Shown one piece after another: positions 1-7,898 of a DNA stretch of 64,000 bases. The number at the start of each line of letters is the position of its first letter. Position 1 is the first letter of the stretch. The position numbers and the translations under genes are program-made. The DNA comes from Parvimonas micra (lineage in GTDB: Bacteria; Bacillota; Clostridia; Tissierellales; Peptoniphilaceae): contig NZ_JAJTJP010000001.1 of assembly GCF_021300775.1 (NCBI RefSeq), positions 310,001 to 374,000 of the forward strand. Direction: 5' to 3'. The notes below the pieces were generated by a model. It did no database searches. It saw nothing but the letters and a program-made list of their open reading frames with translations, and was not told the origin of the DNA.

Positions 1-752
1 AGAAAATATATAAATTAATTGATTCTATTAAAGATTTTGGAGCAAAGAATCTTTTTTGGATAAAAATCTCAAATGGAGAAATTACATCTTCAATTTCTAA
101 ATTTTTAAATGAAGAAATAATTTCTGAAATAAAATCTAAAATGGATTCTAAAAATGATGATTTAATTTTAATACTTGCTGATAAAAATGATATAGTCTTA
201 AATTCTTTAGGAGCTTTAAGATGTGTAATTGCTAAAGAAATGAACTTGTTAAATCCTAATGAATACAATCTTTGTTGGATTGTAGATTTTCCTCTTTTTG
301 AATATGATGATGATGAAAAAAGATTCGTTTCAAAACATCATCCTTTTACTCATCCTAAGGATGAAGATATACAATATTTAGAAAGCAATCCTGAAAAAGT
401 ATATGCAAAAGCTTATGATATTGTTATAAATGGTGATGAACTTGGTGGAGGGTCAATTAGAATTAATAATTCTGAATTACAAAATAAAATGTTTAAAGCT
501 TTAGGTCTTACAAAAGAAGAAACAGAAGTTAAGTTTGGTTTTTTACTTGAAGCATTAAAGTATGGAACACCACCACATGGAGGTTTAGCCTTTGGTTTAG
601 ATAGACTAATTATGTTGCTTGCTGGGACAAATAATATTAAAGATGTAATTGCTTTTCCAAAGACACAATCTGCATCTGATTTATTAACTGATGCACCTAG
701 TATGGTATCTGAAGCACAACTTGAGGAGTTAAATTTAAAAATTGGAAAATAA
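1..752 (+). CDS. aspS: Aspartyl-tRNA synthetase, C-terminal part (5' truncated by window edge)
   Basis: Charges tRNA-Asp with aspartate in the cytoplasm. The reading frame is open from base 3, so the gene begins outside the window; an internal ATG at 141 is not the start. The visible part contains the bacterial GAD insertion region and then the class II catalytic core: the motif 2-side segment [10 protein letters not shown], the KHHPFTHP segment, GGGSIRI, and the class II motif 3 region [16 protein letters not shown], ending with the family tail [16 protein letters not shown]. The last 11 bases overlap the next gene, so the two are probably co-transcribed. The identity is secure; whether the enzyme is discriminating or also charges Asn cannot be told from this part. 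Confidence 0.97.
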   Translation, partial: KIYKLIDSIKDFGAKNLFWIKISNGEITSSISKFLNEEIISEIKSKMDSKNDDLILILADKNDIVLNSLGALRCVIAKEMNLLNPNEYNLCWIVDFPLFEYDDDEKRFVSKHHPFTHPKDEDIQYLESNPEKVYAKAYDIVINGDELGGGSIRINNSELQNKMFKALGLTKEETEVKFGFLLEALKYGTPPHGGLAFGLDRLIMLLAGTNNIKDVIAFPKTQSASDLLTDAPSMVSEAQLEELNLKIGK

Positions 753-1455
753 TATTTATACAAGAACAGAACTTTTAATTGGGCAAGATTCACTTAATAC
801 ACTAAAAAATTCCAAGGTTATTGTTTTTGGAATTGGTGGAGTTGGTAGTTTTACCGTAGAATCCCTTTGCAGATGTGGAATAGGAGAAATTTCACTTGTA
901 GACTTTGATACAATTGATATTACTAATATTAATAGACAAATTCATGCATTTATATGCAATGTGGGTAAATATAAAGTAGATGAAATGAAAAAAAGGATAG
1001 AACTAATAAATCCAGATATAAAAGTAAATATTTTTAAAGTAAAGTTAGAAAAAGATAATATAGATAGTTTTAATTTAAAATATTATGATTATGTTGTAGA
1101 TGCAATAGATACAATTACTTCTAAAATATATCTAATAAAATATTGTTATGAAAATAATATAAAAATAATTAGTGCAATGGGAGCGGGAAATAAAATGGAT
1201 CCTACTAGATTCAAAGTTTCAGATATCAATAAAACTTCAGTTTGTCCACTTGCAAGAGTTATAAGAAGAGAATTAAAAAAATTTGGAGTAAAAAAATTAA
1301 AATGCGTCTACTCTGATGAAATATCAGTTGGAGAAAAAATAGAATCAGAAGAGAGAAGAAAATCATCTCCATCAAGTATTAGTTTTATTCCTTCAGCAAT
1401 GGGACTCATAATTTCTTCAGAAGTTGTAAAGGATTTGATATTATGGAACAAATAG
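742..1455 (+). CDS. tcdA: tRNA threonylcarbamoyladenosine dehydratase (TcdA/CsdL, ThiF-like E1 family)
   Basis: A 237-residue ThiF/MoeB-type adenylating enzyme. The N-terminus has the nucleotide-binding motif [15 protein letters not shown], then [14 protein letters not shown], typical of the E1-like fold. Family members of this size that follow tRNA genes are usually TcdA, which makes the cyclic form of t6A in tRNAs reading ANN codons. The start is TTG at 742, overlapping the end of aspS by 11 bases, with GAGGAG about 13 bases upstream; no in-frame ATG exists at the N-terminus. Linkage to aspS fits a tRNA-modification role. HesA/MoeB-like alternatives are possible, but no partner ThiS/MoaD gene is nearby. 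Confidence 0.85.
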   Translation: MENNIYTRTELLIGQDSLNTLKNSKVIVFGIGGVGSFTVESLCRCGIGEISLVDFDTIDITNINRQIHAFICNVGKYKVDEMKKRIELINPDIKVNIFKVKLEKDNIDSFNLKYYDYVVDAIDTITSKIYLIKYCYENNIKIISAMGAGNKMDPTRFKVSDINKTSVCPLARVIRRELKKFGVKKLKCVYSDEISVGEKIESEERRKSSPSSISFIPSAMGLIISSEVVKDLILWNK

Positions 1456-1871
1456 GATATATTACAAAAATTTTACCTGAAAATCAATGTAAGGTTTTAA
1501 TTTCTAGAATTAGTGGCTGTAAAGGTACATGTAAATCATGCAGTGGATGTCCTACGCCGACTATGCATATCGTAATGAATAATAATTTAAATGTTTCGGT
1601 TGGAGATCAAGTAAAAATTGGTGTTGATAGTAATATTGTATTAAAATATTCGATATTTTTATATGGATTTCCTGTGCTAATGTTTATATTATCAATACTT
1701 TTAGTTAATTTATTTTTCCCAACATTAAAAGCAATTGATACTATTGGATTTGTAGTAGGATTTATTACGATGATTATATCATTTATAATAGTTAAATATG
1801 TGGATAATAAATATGCATATTTAGCAACAAGGGCAATGTATATGGAAGCAATTATTTCAAAGAATGATTAG
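1443..1871 (+). CDS. RseC/MucC-family membrane protein
   Basis: A 142-residue protein of the RseC (SoxR-reducing) family. The N-terminal cytoplasmic half holds a cysteine cluster (CKGTCKSCSGC, about residues 26-36) of the kind that could bind an iron-sulfur cluster, followed by two hydrophobic segments (about residues 70-90 and 100-122). It overlaps tcdA by 13 bases and is probably translated with it. RseC proteins in other bacteria sit with Rnf or SoxR-reducing systems; no Rnf genes are in the window, so the partner here is unknown. Confidence 0.75.
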   Translation: MEQIGYITKILPENQCKVLISRISGCKGTCKSCSGCPTPTMHIVMNNNLNVSVGDQVKIGVDSNIVLKYSIFLYGFPVLMFILSILLVNLFFPTLKAIDTIGFVVGFITMIISFIIVKYVDNKYAYLATRAMYMEAIISKND

Positions 1872-1961
1872 ATATCAGTGAATATATTTTCCAGTATCAA
1901 TATATATTAGAGATTTTATATGATGTATATTGTAGCTATAGTATTTATTAGAGGAGGGATT

Positions 1962-2223
1962 ATTATTAAGATATTTCCTCTAAAGTTTGATTCGGGAATA
2001 TATGGTTTTAGAACTAAAAAATTAATGAAAATTGAGAAATAGCTCAAAAAAATCATCAAACTATGTTATATTTTTTGGAATATTAGTTTTTGTTTTTGTG
2101 TTTATAAATGATATTTTTATTAAAAATAATATATATTATAATTTATAAGGACTTTTTGCAATTGTCTATTCAATTTTAATATATGTTCTAGTTCAAAGAA
2201 AATTGATTTACAAATCAATTTGA
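1962..2223 (+). pseudogene. Decayed small membrane-protein gene
   Basis: A good ribosome binding site (GAGGAGGG, 1951-1958) is followed not by an ATG but by ATT ATT AAG. The frame reads IKIFPLKFDSGIYGFRTKKL to a TAG at 2040. A +1 shift near 2030 continues into a hydrophobic segment (SSNYVIFFGILVFVFVF), then a TAA at 2146, then a second hydrophobic stretch (GLFAIVYSILIYVLVQ) ending in a TGA at 2221. The pieces read like one two-helix membrane protein broken by a lost start, a frameshift and a stop. I do not recognise the parent family. It could also be chance open frame in AT-rich DNA. Confidence 0.4.
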
Positions 2224-2243
2224 AATTTATATATTTAAACTTT

Positions 2244-2284
2244 AAGACATATCTTTAATATTAATTAAAGATATGTCTTTTTTT
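2244..2284 (+). terminator. Strong rho-independent terminator
   Basis: A perfect 16-bp stem (arm AAGACATATCTTTAAT, 2244-2259) with an ATTA loop and second arm 2264-2279 runs into a seven-to-eight-T tract. It follows the decayed gene and would end the aspS-tcdA-rseC transcript. The 450 bases from here to the next gene hold no plausible gene. Confidence 0.85.
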
Positions 2285-2355
2285 GTAAAAGAAAAATTTA
2301 AGTAATACGGCTAAAGAAGATATTATTTTGTTTTTAAAATATAGGCAGTAGGCAG

Positions 2356-2386
2356 ATTAATGATATCTTTAAAAAATATCATTAAT
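2356..2386. repeat. Perfect 11-bp inverted repeat of unknown function
   Basis: Arms ATTAATGATAT (2356-2366) and ATATCATTAAT (2376-2386) are separated by 9 bases. There is no T tract on either side, so it is not an ordinary terminator. It lies in an otherwise empty AT-rich stretch (2287-2650) in which I see nothing else. Confidence 0.5.
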
Positions 2387-2657
2387 AAAACCACAAATTG
2401 TTTATTTTTTAATAAAAATTTCTTATACATAAAAAATTTCATTAAATTATGTAAAAGTTAACTTAATAATATTTAATTGTAATAAATATCTTTAATAACT
2501 ATGAAAAAATATTTTTAAATAATTAATAAATTTTTAAAAATAATAGAATAAAATATGAAATTAGTTAATAAATATATCTATTTAGAGTTTATTAATAAGA
2601 ATAATTAATATTAAAATTATTGTTTTTAGTTGAAAAAAATTATTAATTTTAGTAGAA

Positions 2658-2686
2658 TTGATAATGTCTATTGTTAAATTTATAAA
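2658..2686 (+). promoter_or_regulatory. Sigma-A-type promoter for the FMN-binding surface protein
   Basis: TTGATA (2658-2663), a 17-base spacer, and TATAAA (2681-2686). The -10 hexamer lies inside the left arm of the inverted repeat at 2671-2713, so a protein bound to the repeat would occlude the promoter. Confidence 0.6.
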
Positions 2687-2713
2687 TAAGTGACAAATTT
2701 ATAAATTTAACAA
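2671..2713. promoter_or_regulatory. 17-bp perfect inverted repeat, candidate operator or 5'-UTR hairpin
   Basis: Left arm TTGTTAAATTTATAAAT (2671-2687), 9-base spacer, exact reverse complement at 2697-2713. It ends ten bases before the ribosome binding site of the next gene and overlaps the -10 box. The outer ends are TTGTTAA and TTAACAA, which are the half-sites of Rex (NADH-sensing repressor) boxes, but here they are much further apart than in a classical Rex site. In RNA the same sequence would form a long A-U hairpin just before the start codon. Confidence 0.7.
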
Positions 2714-2733
2714 AATAAATATTGGAGGAATTT

Positions 2734-5700
2734 ATGAAAAAAAATAGTATTATTGCAGGTTTATTTGTTTTTTGTATTACAACAGCTGGAATAGGTTACA
2801 CTGTATATAATAGTATTTATTCTGACAAACAAAGACACAGAATAAATGAAACTACAAAACTTGATAGTGTAAAGTCTCCAAATGAATTGAAAGATGGAGA
2901 ATATACTGCCAGTGCCGAAGGTTATGAAGGGACTGTAACAGTAAAAGTTGTAATTAAAGAAGGTAAAATTTTTTCAGTTGAGGTGCTTTCACATAGTGAA
3001 ACAGATGAATATTATGAAATGGCAAAAAAAATTTTAAAAACCATTGTAGAAAAAAACACATTTAATGTTGATTCAATTTCTGGAGCAACAGTTACTTCCG
3101 ATGCGATTAAAGTAGCTGTTTATAAAGCTCTTGTTCAAGCTGGAGCAAAAACAAGCGATGTAGCTACGAATCTTGAAAAGGAAAATAAAGAATTAAGAGA
3201 TAGAGAAAAAGCAAAGTTGTTTGCAAAACAAACTTCAGCCATTGCTGGTAAAGTCGGATTTAACAGAAATAATTTAAAAGACGGTACATTTATCGGTGTA
3301 GGATATGGATATAATGGACCAATCAAGGTTTCAATTTCCATAAAAAATGGAGTAATATATGATGCAAGAGTTATAACTCATAGTGATGATTATCCATATT
3401 TCACTTGGGCAAAAAGTGTGCTAAATAAAGTTATAAATGGTAGTAGCAATATTGATACAGTATCGGGGGCAACTGTTTCTAGTAGGGGAATATTGAATGC
3501 TGTAAAAGATGCTTTAAGAAAAGCAAGTAACGGAAATAATAGTCCTGATATTAATATACCTGAAGAAACTGAACAAAACATTCCAAGACAAAATAGCCGT
3601 GAAATCGAACAAATAAAAAAATATTTTAAAGGTTTAAAAGACGGTGTTTATATTGGAAAATCAAGTGGATACTATACAAATTCACTTGAAGTTCAAGTGA
3701 CTGTTAGTGGTGGTAAAATAACAAAAATAGAATTAATTAAAAATAATGATGACAAGTCATATTTTGATAATCAAAAAGCAGGATTATTGGAGAGTAGGAT
3801 TATTTCTAATCAATCAACAAATATTGACACAATTTCCGGAGCTACAACGTCATCAAAAGGTTTTATAAATGCAGTTGTTAATGCCTTAGAAAAAGCGGTA
3901 GATTCTAATGGAAGTGATGCTGATAAATATATTTATTCTCCTAAGACTATAATTGTAGAAGTAGGAGAAACTATCGGATTACAAAAAATAAGAAATTCAT
4001 TGGAAAAATTACCTAAAGACGTTCAAATTAATATAAAAAATAATGCAGATACAAGTTCTACAGGAAATACGAAAATTATAGTTGAACTTATATTCAAGGA
4101 CAATAGTAAGAAAGTAGTAGAGATTCCTGTATTAGTAAATGATAAAGCTGATGGTATCTTTAAGTTTTTATCTGCTGAAGAAGTTATAAATTTAGATAAA
4201 AATATAAATTATCCTGATGGAGTATACTATGGAGATAGTTATGGATTTGTTTCTAATAAACCTATACCTGTTAAAGTTACAATTAAAAACAATAAAATAG
4301 TTGATGTAGAACTTGTACCCGAAGAATTAAGTAGATTAAAAGGTGTAACAGCTCCAGGAAAAATAGATGATGGGGGGGTATTCCAAGATAAATTTTATAC
4401 TGTAATTAATAGAGTTAAAAATATTCAAAAATTTGAATCTCTGATATATAAATTTGAAGTAATAAGGACAGCTGCCGGAGAGGTTATGAAAGAAGCTCAA
4501 GGAAAAGAGCAAACGGTTGAAGTTTATAGAGCTGCATTGGATAAAGTTATTGGAAAACATAATTTTGGCAAATGGGGACTTTCTATAGATCAATCTCATT
4601 TAACAGGAGAGAGAAATATTCATGACAGAATATTCACATTGCTAAAAATATATGTTAGAGAAGAATTAGGGTATGAAGGGGAAGATTATGATGCAGTAAG
4701 TGGTGCTACTTTCACTGCAACTGGAACAGCAACTTCTATTAAAAATGCATTATTGAAAGCTAAAAAATTTGATTTTTATGATATGAGAGTTGATGATAGT
4801 AAATTTAAAACTTCTTATGAAGAAGGAGAAAAACTAAATTTAAAAAATTTAAAGGTTACTATATATAAAAAAAATAATCAAGAAGTTACAGTTTCTTACT
4901 CTGATTTTAACAAGTATGGTTTAAAAGTAATTGATGAGTACAAGAATGAACTGAAAGATGGATTAGTTTTGAATAAAGAAAATTTAGGATACAATGTTAC
5001 AGATGGATTAAGACTAAAAGTTATTCATGAAGATAGTAAGAGTTTTAAATTTTTAAATACTATTCTAATAACAAAGAATAAGATTAAGAATTTCGAGATT
5101 TCTGGAATTAAGATAAAATCTAAAGATAGTGAGGAGTGGCACGACACAAAAGGTTATAATACTTCTGATTTTATTCAAAATATTACTGTTTCAAAGATAG
5201 TTGCAGAAAAACTTAATAATAAAGAAATAGAATTTAAAATAATTGCTAAAGATAAAAAATCTTCAGAAGAAATTGAAATTCCGTTATTCCAATCTCAAAA
5301 TAGGTCTTTGATTGCAAACTTTGTTGATGGTGAATATACATTAGATGTTATCAAAAAGTATAAAGGTGTATTATTTAATAATACTTTCCGAATTAAAACA
5401 AAAGTTGAAGGAGAAATTCCTAAAGCATTTTTATATAAAGAAGTTCCTGAAATATTGGCTATATCGAAAGGATCAGAAATAACAGAAGATAAAATAAGAA
5501 GCGTTCTTAAAAATTTACCTGATAAAACAGACATATCTATTTTAAAAAATATTGATATAAATAAAGTAAATGAAAGTATTCCACAAAAACTATTAATTAA
5601 AATTAAATTTGACGATGGTAGTGAAAAAGAATTAGAAATAGATGTCATAGTTAAAGATAAAGTTATTTCTATGGCAGATAAATATATTTATAAGCCGAAA

Positions 5701-6858
5701 GATTTAATTGCAATAAAAGATAAAGAAGTAATGATAAGTCATTTGAAAAAACATCTTAATGATTTGCCTGAAGGTACTAAAATTGAAATCATTGAAGAAG
5801 CTGATGTAACTGAAGTAAATGAAGAGGGTACTTTTATGGAAGTAAGGCTTGAATTTAGTGATAATAGTATAAAGGATATATTAATTAATGTTATAGTAAA
5901 AGATACAGCTCCAAACAAAGCAGAAGAATTTAAGATTTTATATCCTGAAATAAAAAATGAAATAGTAAATGTAGTGGTAAAAGACCCTAAGTATGGAAAT
6001 AAGGAAAATTTTGCAGAAACAGTTAAATGGGGTGCGTTTTCAGACTTTGCTATAAATAGAGATTTGAAATTGAAATCTCGTTCTTCAGATATTTCACGTA
6101 TTGAAGTAATACAAGAACCGGACAGATCAAAACTAGGAAATCAAAAAGGAAAGATAAAATTAAGCTTTAATGATGGATCTAAACTTGAATTAGAAATTTC
6201 AGTTAAAATAGTTCCATATCCTGTATATAGAATATTCAGATTAATGTCAAATAAGGCACAATATGATTTACAAGATAAGTTCAATTTAAATGATTTAAAA
6301 GTAACATTATTTATGTCTAACAAATTGGAAAATGAATCCGATTGGGCAACTACCGGAACACCTATTTTAAATATACCTTATTCAGATTTTCACTTATTTG
6401 GAATTAAAGTTGTAGATTTAGATTCAAAGAAAGAAATAGAAAATGACAGTATTATAAGTTCACTGATTAAGAATAAAAAATTATCAGTTGGAGCTTACTG
6501 TGAAAATTTAATTCAAAAAAATGATTATCAAAGTGGAAATAAATTGGTTGAAATTTTCAATATAAAAATACGAAATATTGATGAATTGAAAGAACCTGAA
6601 AAAAATCCAGAAGAAAATAAAGAAATAAAAAATAGTGTAGAAAGCAATAAGAATCAAGATTCAGAAAAAGTTATGAATTCAAAAAAAGAAACTAAAAATG
6701 TTGATGAATTGGAAAATTCTTCTGCAGAAAATAAAATTACTGAAACAGGATATACAACTAAAGAAAAAGTATCTGAAACAGATTCGAACAATTTAGGAAA
6801 ACCATCCGACGACTCAGTCCAAAAACAAAATTTAAAAAATAATGAAAAGGAAGATTAG
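2734..6858 (+). CDS. Large exported protein with four FMN-binding (FMN_bind) domains and Rib-like repeats
   Basis: A 1374-residue protein. ATG 2734 is chosen over the in-frame TTG at 2722 because GGAGG (2724-2728) sits just upstream of it. Residues 7-28 form a hydrophobic signal or anchor segment with no lipobox. Four FMN_bind domains follow, each starting near LKDG or YPDG and ending in a D-x-x-S-G-A-T motif; the SGAT serines are about residues 116, 244, 368 and 656. In this family ApbE links FMN to the Thr of that motif; ApbE is not in the window. The middle and C-terminal parts carry repeats of an adhesin-like fold (for example DKYIYSPK and DKYIYKPK units with KLPKD/NLPEG turns). The tail (about 1295-1374) is polar, Glu/Lys/Asn-rich, with no LPXTG motif. 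It abuts a ferric-reductase-like membrane gene, suggesting extracellular electron transfer. Confidence 0.85.
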   Translation: MKKNSIIAGLFVFCITTAGIGYTVYNSIYSDKQRHRINETTKLDSVKSPNELKDGEYTASAEGYEGTVTVKVVIKEGKIFSVEVLSHSETDEYYEMAKKILKTIVEKNTFNVDSISGATVTSDAIKVAVYKALVQAGAKTSDVATNLEKENKELRDREKAKLFAKQTSAIAGKVGFNRNNLKDGTFIGVGYGYNGPIKVSISIKNGVIYDARVITHSDDYPYFTWAKSVLNKVINGSSNIDTVSGATVSSRGILNAVKDALRKASNGNNSPDINIPEETEQNIPRQNSREIEQIKKYFKGLKDGVYIGKSSGYYTNSLEVQVTVSGGKITKIELIKNNDDKSYFDNQKAGLLESRIISNQSTNIDTISGATTSSKGFINAVVNALEKAVDSNGSDADKYIYSPKTIIVEVGETIGLQKIRNSLEKLPKDVQINIKNNADTSSTGNTKIIVELIFKDNSKKVVEIPVLVNDKADGIFKFLSAEEVINLDKNINYPDGVYYGDSYGFVSNKPIPVKVTIKNNKIVDVELVPEELSRLKGVTAPGKIDDGGVFQDKFYTVINRVKNIQKFESLIYKFEVIRTAAGEVMKEAQGKEQTVEVYRAALDKVIGKHNFGKWGLSIDQSHLTGERNIHDRIFTLLKIYVREELGYEGEDYDAVSGATFTATGTATSIKNALLKAKKFDFYDMRVDDSKFKTSYEEGEKLNLKNLKVTIYKKNNQEVTVSYSDFNKYGLKVIDEYKNELKDGLVLNKENLGYNVTDGLRLKVIHEDSKSFKFLNTILITKNKIKNFEISGIKIKSKDSEEWHDTKGYNTSDFIQNITVSKIVAEKLNNKEIEFKIIAKDKKSSEEIEIPLFQSQNRSLIANFVDGEYTLDVIKKYKGVLFNNTFRIKTKVEGEIPKAFLYKEVPEILAISKGSEITEDKIRSVLKNLPDKTDISILKNIDINKVNESIPQKLLIKIKFDDGSEKELEIDVIVKDKVISMADKYIYKPKDLIAIKDKEVMISHLKKHLNDLPEGTKIEIIEEADVTEVNEEGTFMEVRLEFSDNSIKDILINVIVKDTAPNKAEEFKILYPEIKNEIVNVVVKDPKYGNKENFAETVKWGAFSDFAINRDLKLKSRSSDISRIEVIQEPDRSKLGNQKGKIKLSFNDGSKLELEISVKIVPYPVYRIFRLMSNKAQYDLQDKFNLNDLKVTLFMSNKLENESDWATTGTPILNIPYSDFHLFGIKVVDLDSKKEIENDSIISSLIKNKKLSVGAYCENLIQKNDYQSGNKLVEIFNIKIRNIDELKEPEKNPEENKEIKNSVESNKNQDSEKVMNSKKETKNVDELENSSAENKITETGYTTKEKVSETDSNNLGKPSDDSVQKQNLKNNEKED

Positions 6859-7539
6859 ATGAATTTAATAGTAGGATTAATTACAATAACATTGTTTTAT
6901 ATTTTATTTGCAAATATTATAAAAAAGTATCCAATTCTGTTTTATATGGCGACTTATATATTAATAATTCCGATTGTATTGTATTATCAAACAAAGTTTT
7001 ATAAAAATATGCCAATTTGGTTTACAAAATATATTATGGATATTTTTAAAAGAGGCATATTTTCAACAGTAACATTTATGATAGTAATGTTTTTAGGAGT
7101 TATTACAACTCATAACAAATATACACGAAAACTTATGAGTATAAGAGGTGAAATGTCAATTATAGGTTGTTTTGCAGCAATTTGTCATAATGTAACATAT
7201 GGGATAAGATATTTTGTAGAATTTTTTACAAATGCATCAAAAATGAATATTTATACTAAGACAGCAACTATAATAAGTTTAATCCTTATATCAATGATGT
7301 TACCGCTTATGATAACTTCATTCAAGTGTGTGAGAAAGAAAATGAAAGCTAAAAATTGGAAAAATTTACAAAAGTTAGCATACCCGTTTTTTTATCTAAT
7401 ATATGTACACTTGATGATTCTATTTATGATTAAGCCTGAAAAACATATGCTGTCAATAGTGTTATATACAGTTATTTATATGTTATATACAATTCTTAGG
7501 GTTAGAAAATATTTTGTAACTAAAAATAAGCAAAAATAA
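6859..7539 (+). CDS. Ferric-reductase-like transmembrane protein (MsrQ/FRE-type heme b membrane domain)
   Basis: A 226-residue protein with about six hydrophobic helices. Histidines lie at membrane positions (VITTHNKY, AAICHNVTYG, LIYVHLMIL), and the phrase NWKNLQKLAYPFFYLIYVHL resembles the W-x-x-L-Q-x-L-x-Y-x-x-x-x-x-x-x-H signature of MsrQ and ferric-reductase-like membrane domains, where His pairs bind heme b. There is no C-terminal FAD/NAD domain, so it would be an electron conduit with partners. The ATG directly follows the stop of the FMN-binding surface protein with no gap, so the two are almost certainly one transcript. The likely role is passing electrons across the membrane to the surface flavins. 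Confidence 0.7.
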   Translation: MNLIVGLITITLFYILFANIIKKYPILFYMATYILIIPIVLYYQTKFYKNMPIWFTKYIMDIFKRGIFSTVTFMIVMFLGVITTHNKYTRKLMSIRGEMSIIGCFAAICHNVTYGIRYFVEFFTNASKMNIYTKTATIISLILISMMLPLMITSFKCVRKKMKAKNWKNLQKLAYPFFYLIYVHLMILFMIKPEKHMLSIVLYTVIYMLYTILRVRKYFVTKNKQK

Positions 7540-7593
7540 GAGCCCATCATTCTATGATGCTTTGCATCTGGTAGTTATCGGTAATGTTATTAT

Positions 7594-7650
7594 TTCACAA
7601 TAAAAAAAGACTATTGTAAAGTAAAAAAATGCAATGGTCTTTTTTGTGAA
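7594..7650. terminator. Terminator after the flavin/ferric-reductase pair
   Basis: A stem formed by AAAAAGACTATTG and CAATGGTCTTTTT (one T-G pair) around a 15-base loop, with flanking TTCACAA/TTGTGAA able to extend it. The A-rich and T-rich sides make it usable in both directions. Apart from this and the promoter and leader listed separately, 7540-7898 holds no gene. Confidence 0.75.
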
Positions 7651-7748
7651 ATGATAATTTGATTTAAAATAGTAATTTATCATTTATATTTATATGAATA
7701 AAATTTTTAAAAAGGTTTATATTAACAATGAAAATTTTTATTAATTTC

Positions 7749-7777
7749 TTGAAATTTTTTGTTGAATATGATAATAT
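7749..7777 (+). promoter_or_regulatory. Promoter of the iron-uptake cluster
   Basis: TTGAAA (7749-7754), a 17-base spacer, TATG-A then TAATAT (7772-7777), with an extended -10 TGA. It is followed by about 115 bases of structured leader before FTR1. No clear Fur or DtxR box is recognisable by eye. Confidence 0.6.
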
Positions 7778-7805
7778 ATATTTGATAAGATTAATATTGA
7801 TATTA

Positions 7806-7857
7806 AAGCATTAGTTAATATAATTAGTGCTTAACTTTTTCATATCTTTTTGATATG
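7806..7857 (+). promoter_or_regulatory. Two-hairpin 5' leader upstream of FTR1
   Basis: Hairpin 1: AAGCATTAGTTA (7806-7817) pairs with TAATTAGTGCTT (7821-7832), 12 pairs including two G-U, followed by AACTTTTT. Hairpin 2: CATATC (7841-7846) and GATATG (7852-7857) around a T loop. Hairpin 1 plus the T run resembles a weak terminator in the leader. No known riboswitch class is recognised. Confidence 0.4.
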
Positions 7858-7898
7858 TATTATCTTTATCATAAATTGTTTTTGGGAGGTGCAAAGTT

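Noticed and set aside
2722-2733. TTG start for the large flavin protein
   Set aside because: The TTG overlaps the ribosome site GGAGG; the ATG at 2734 is correctly spaced and begins a normal signal segment.
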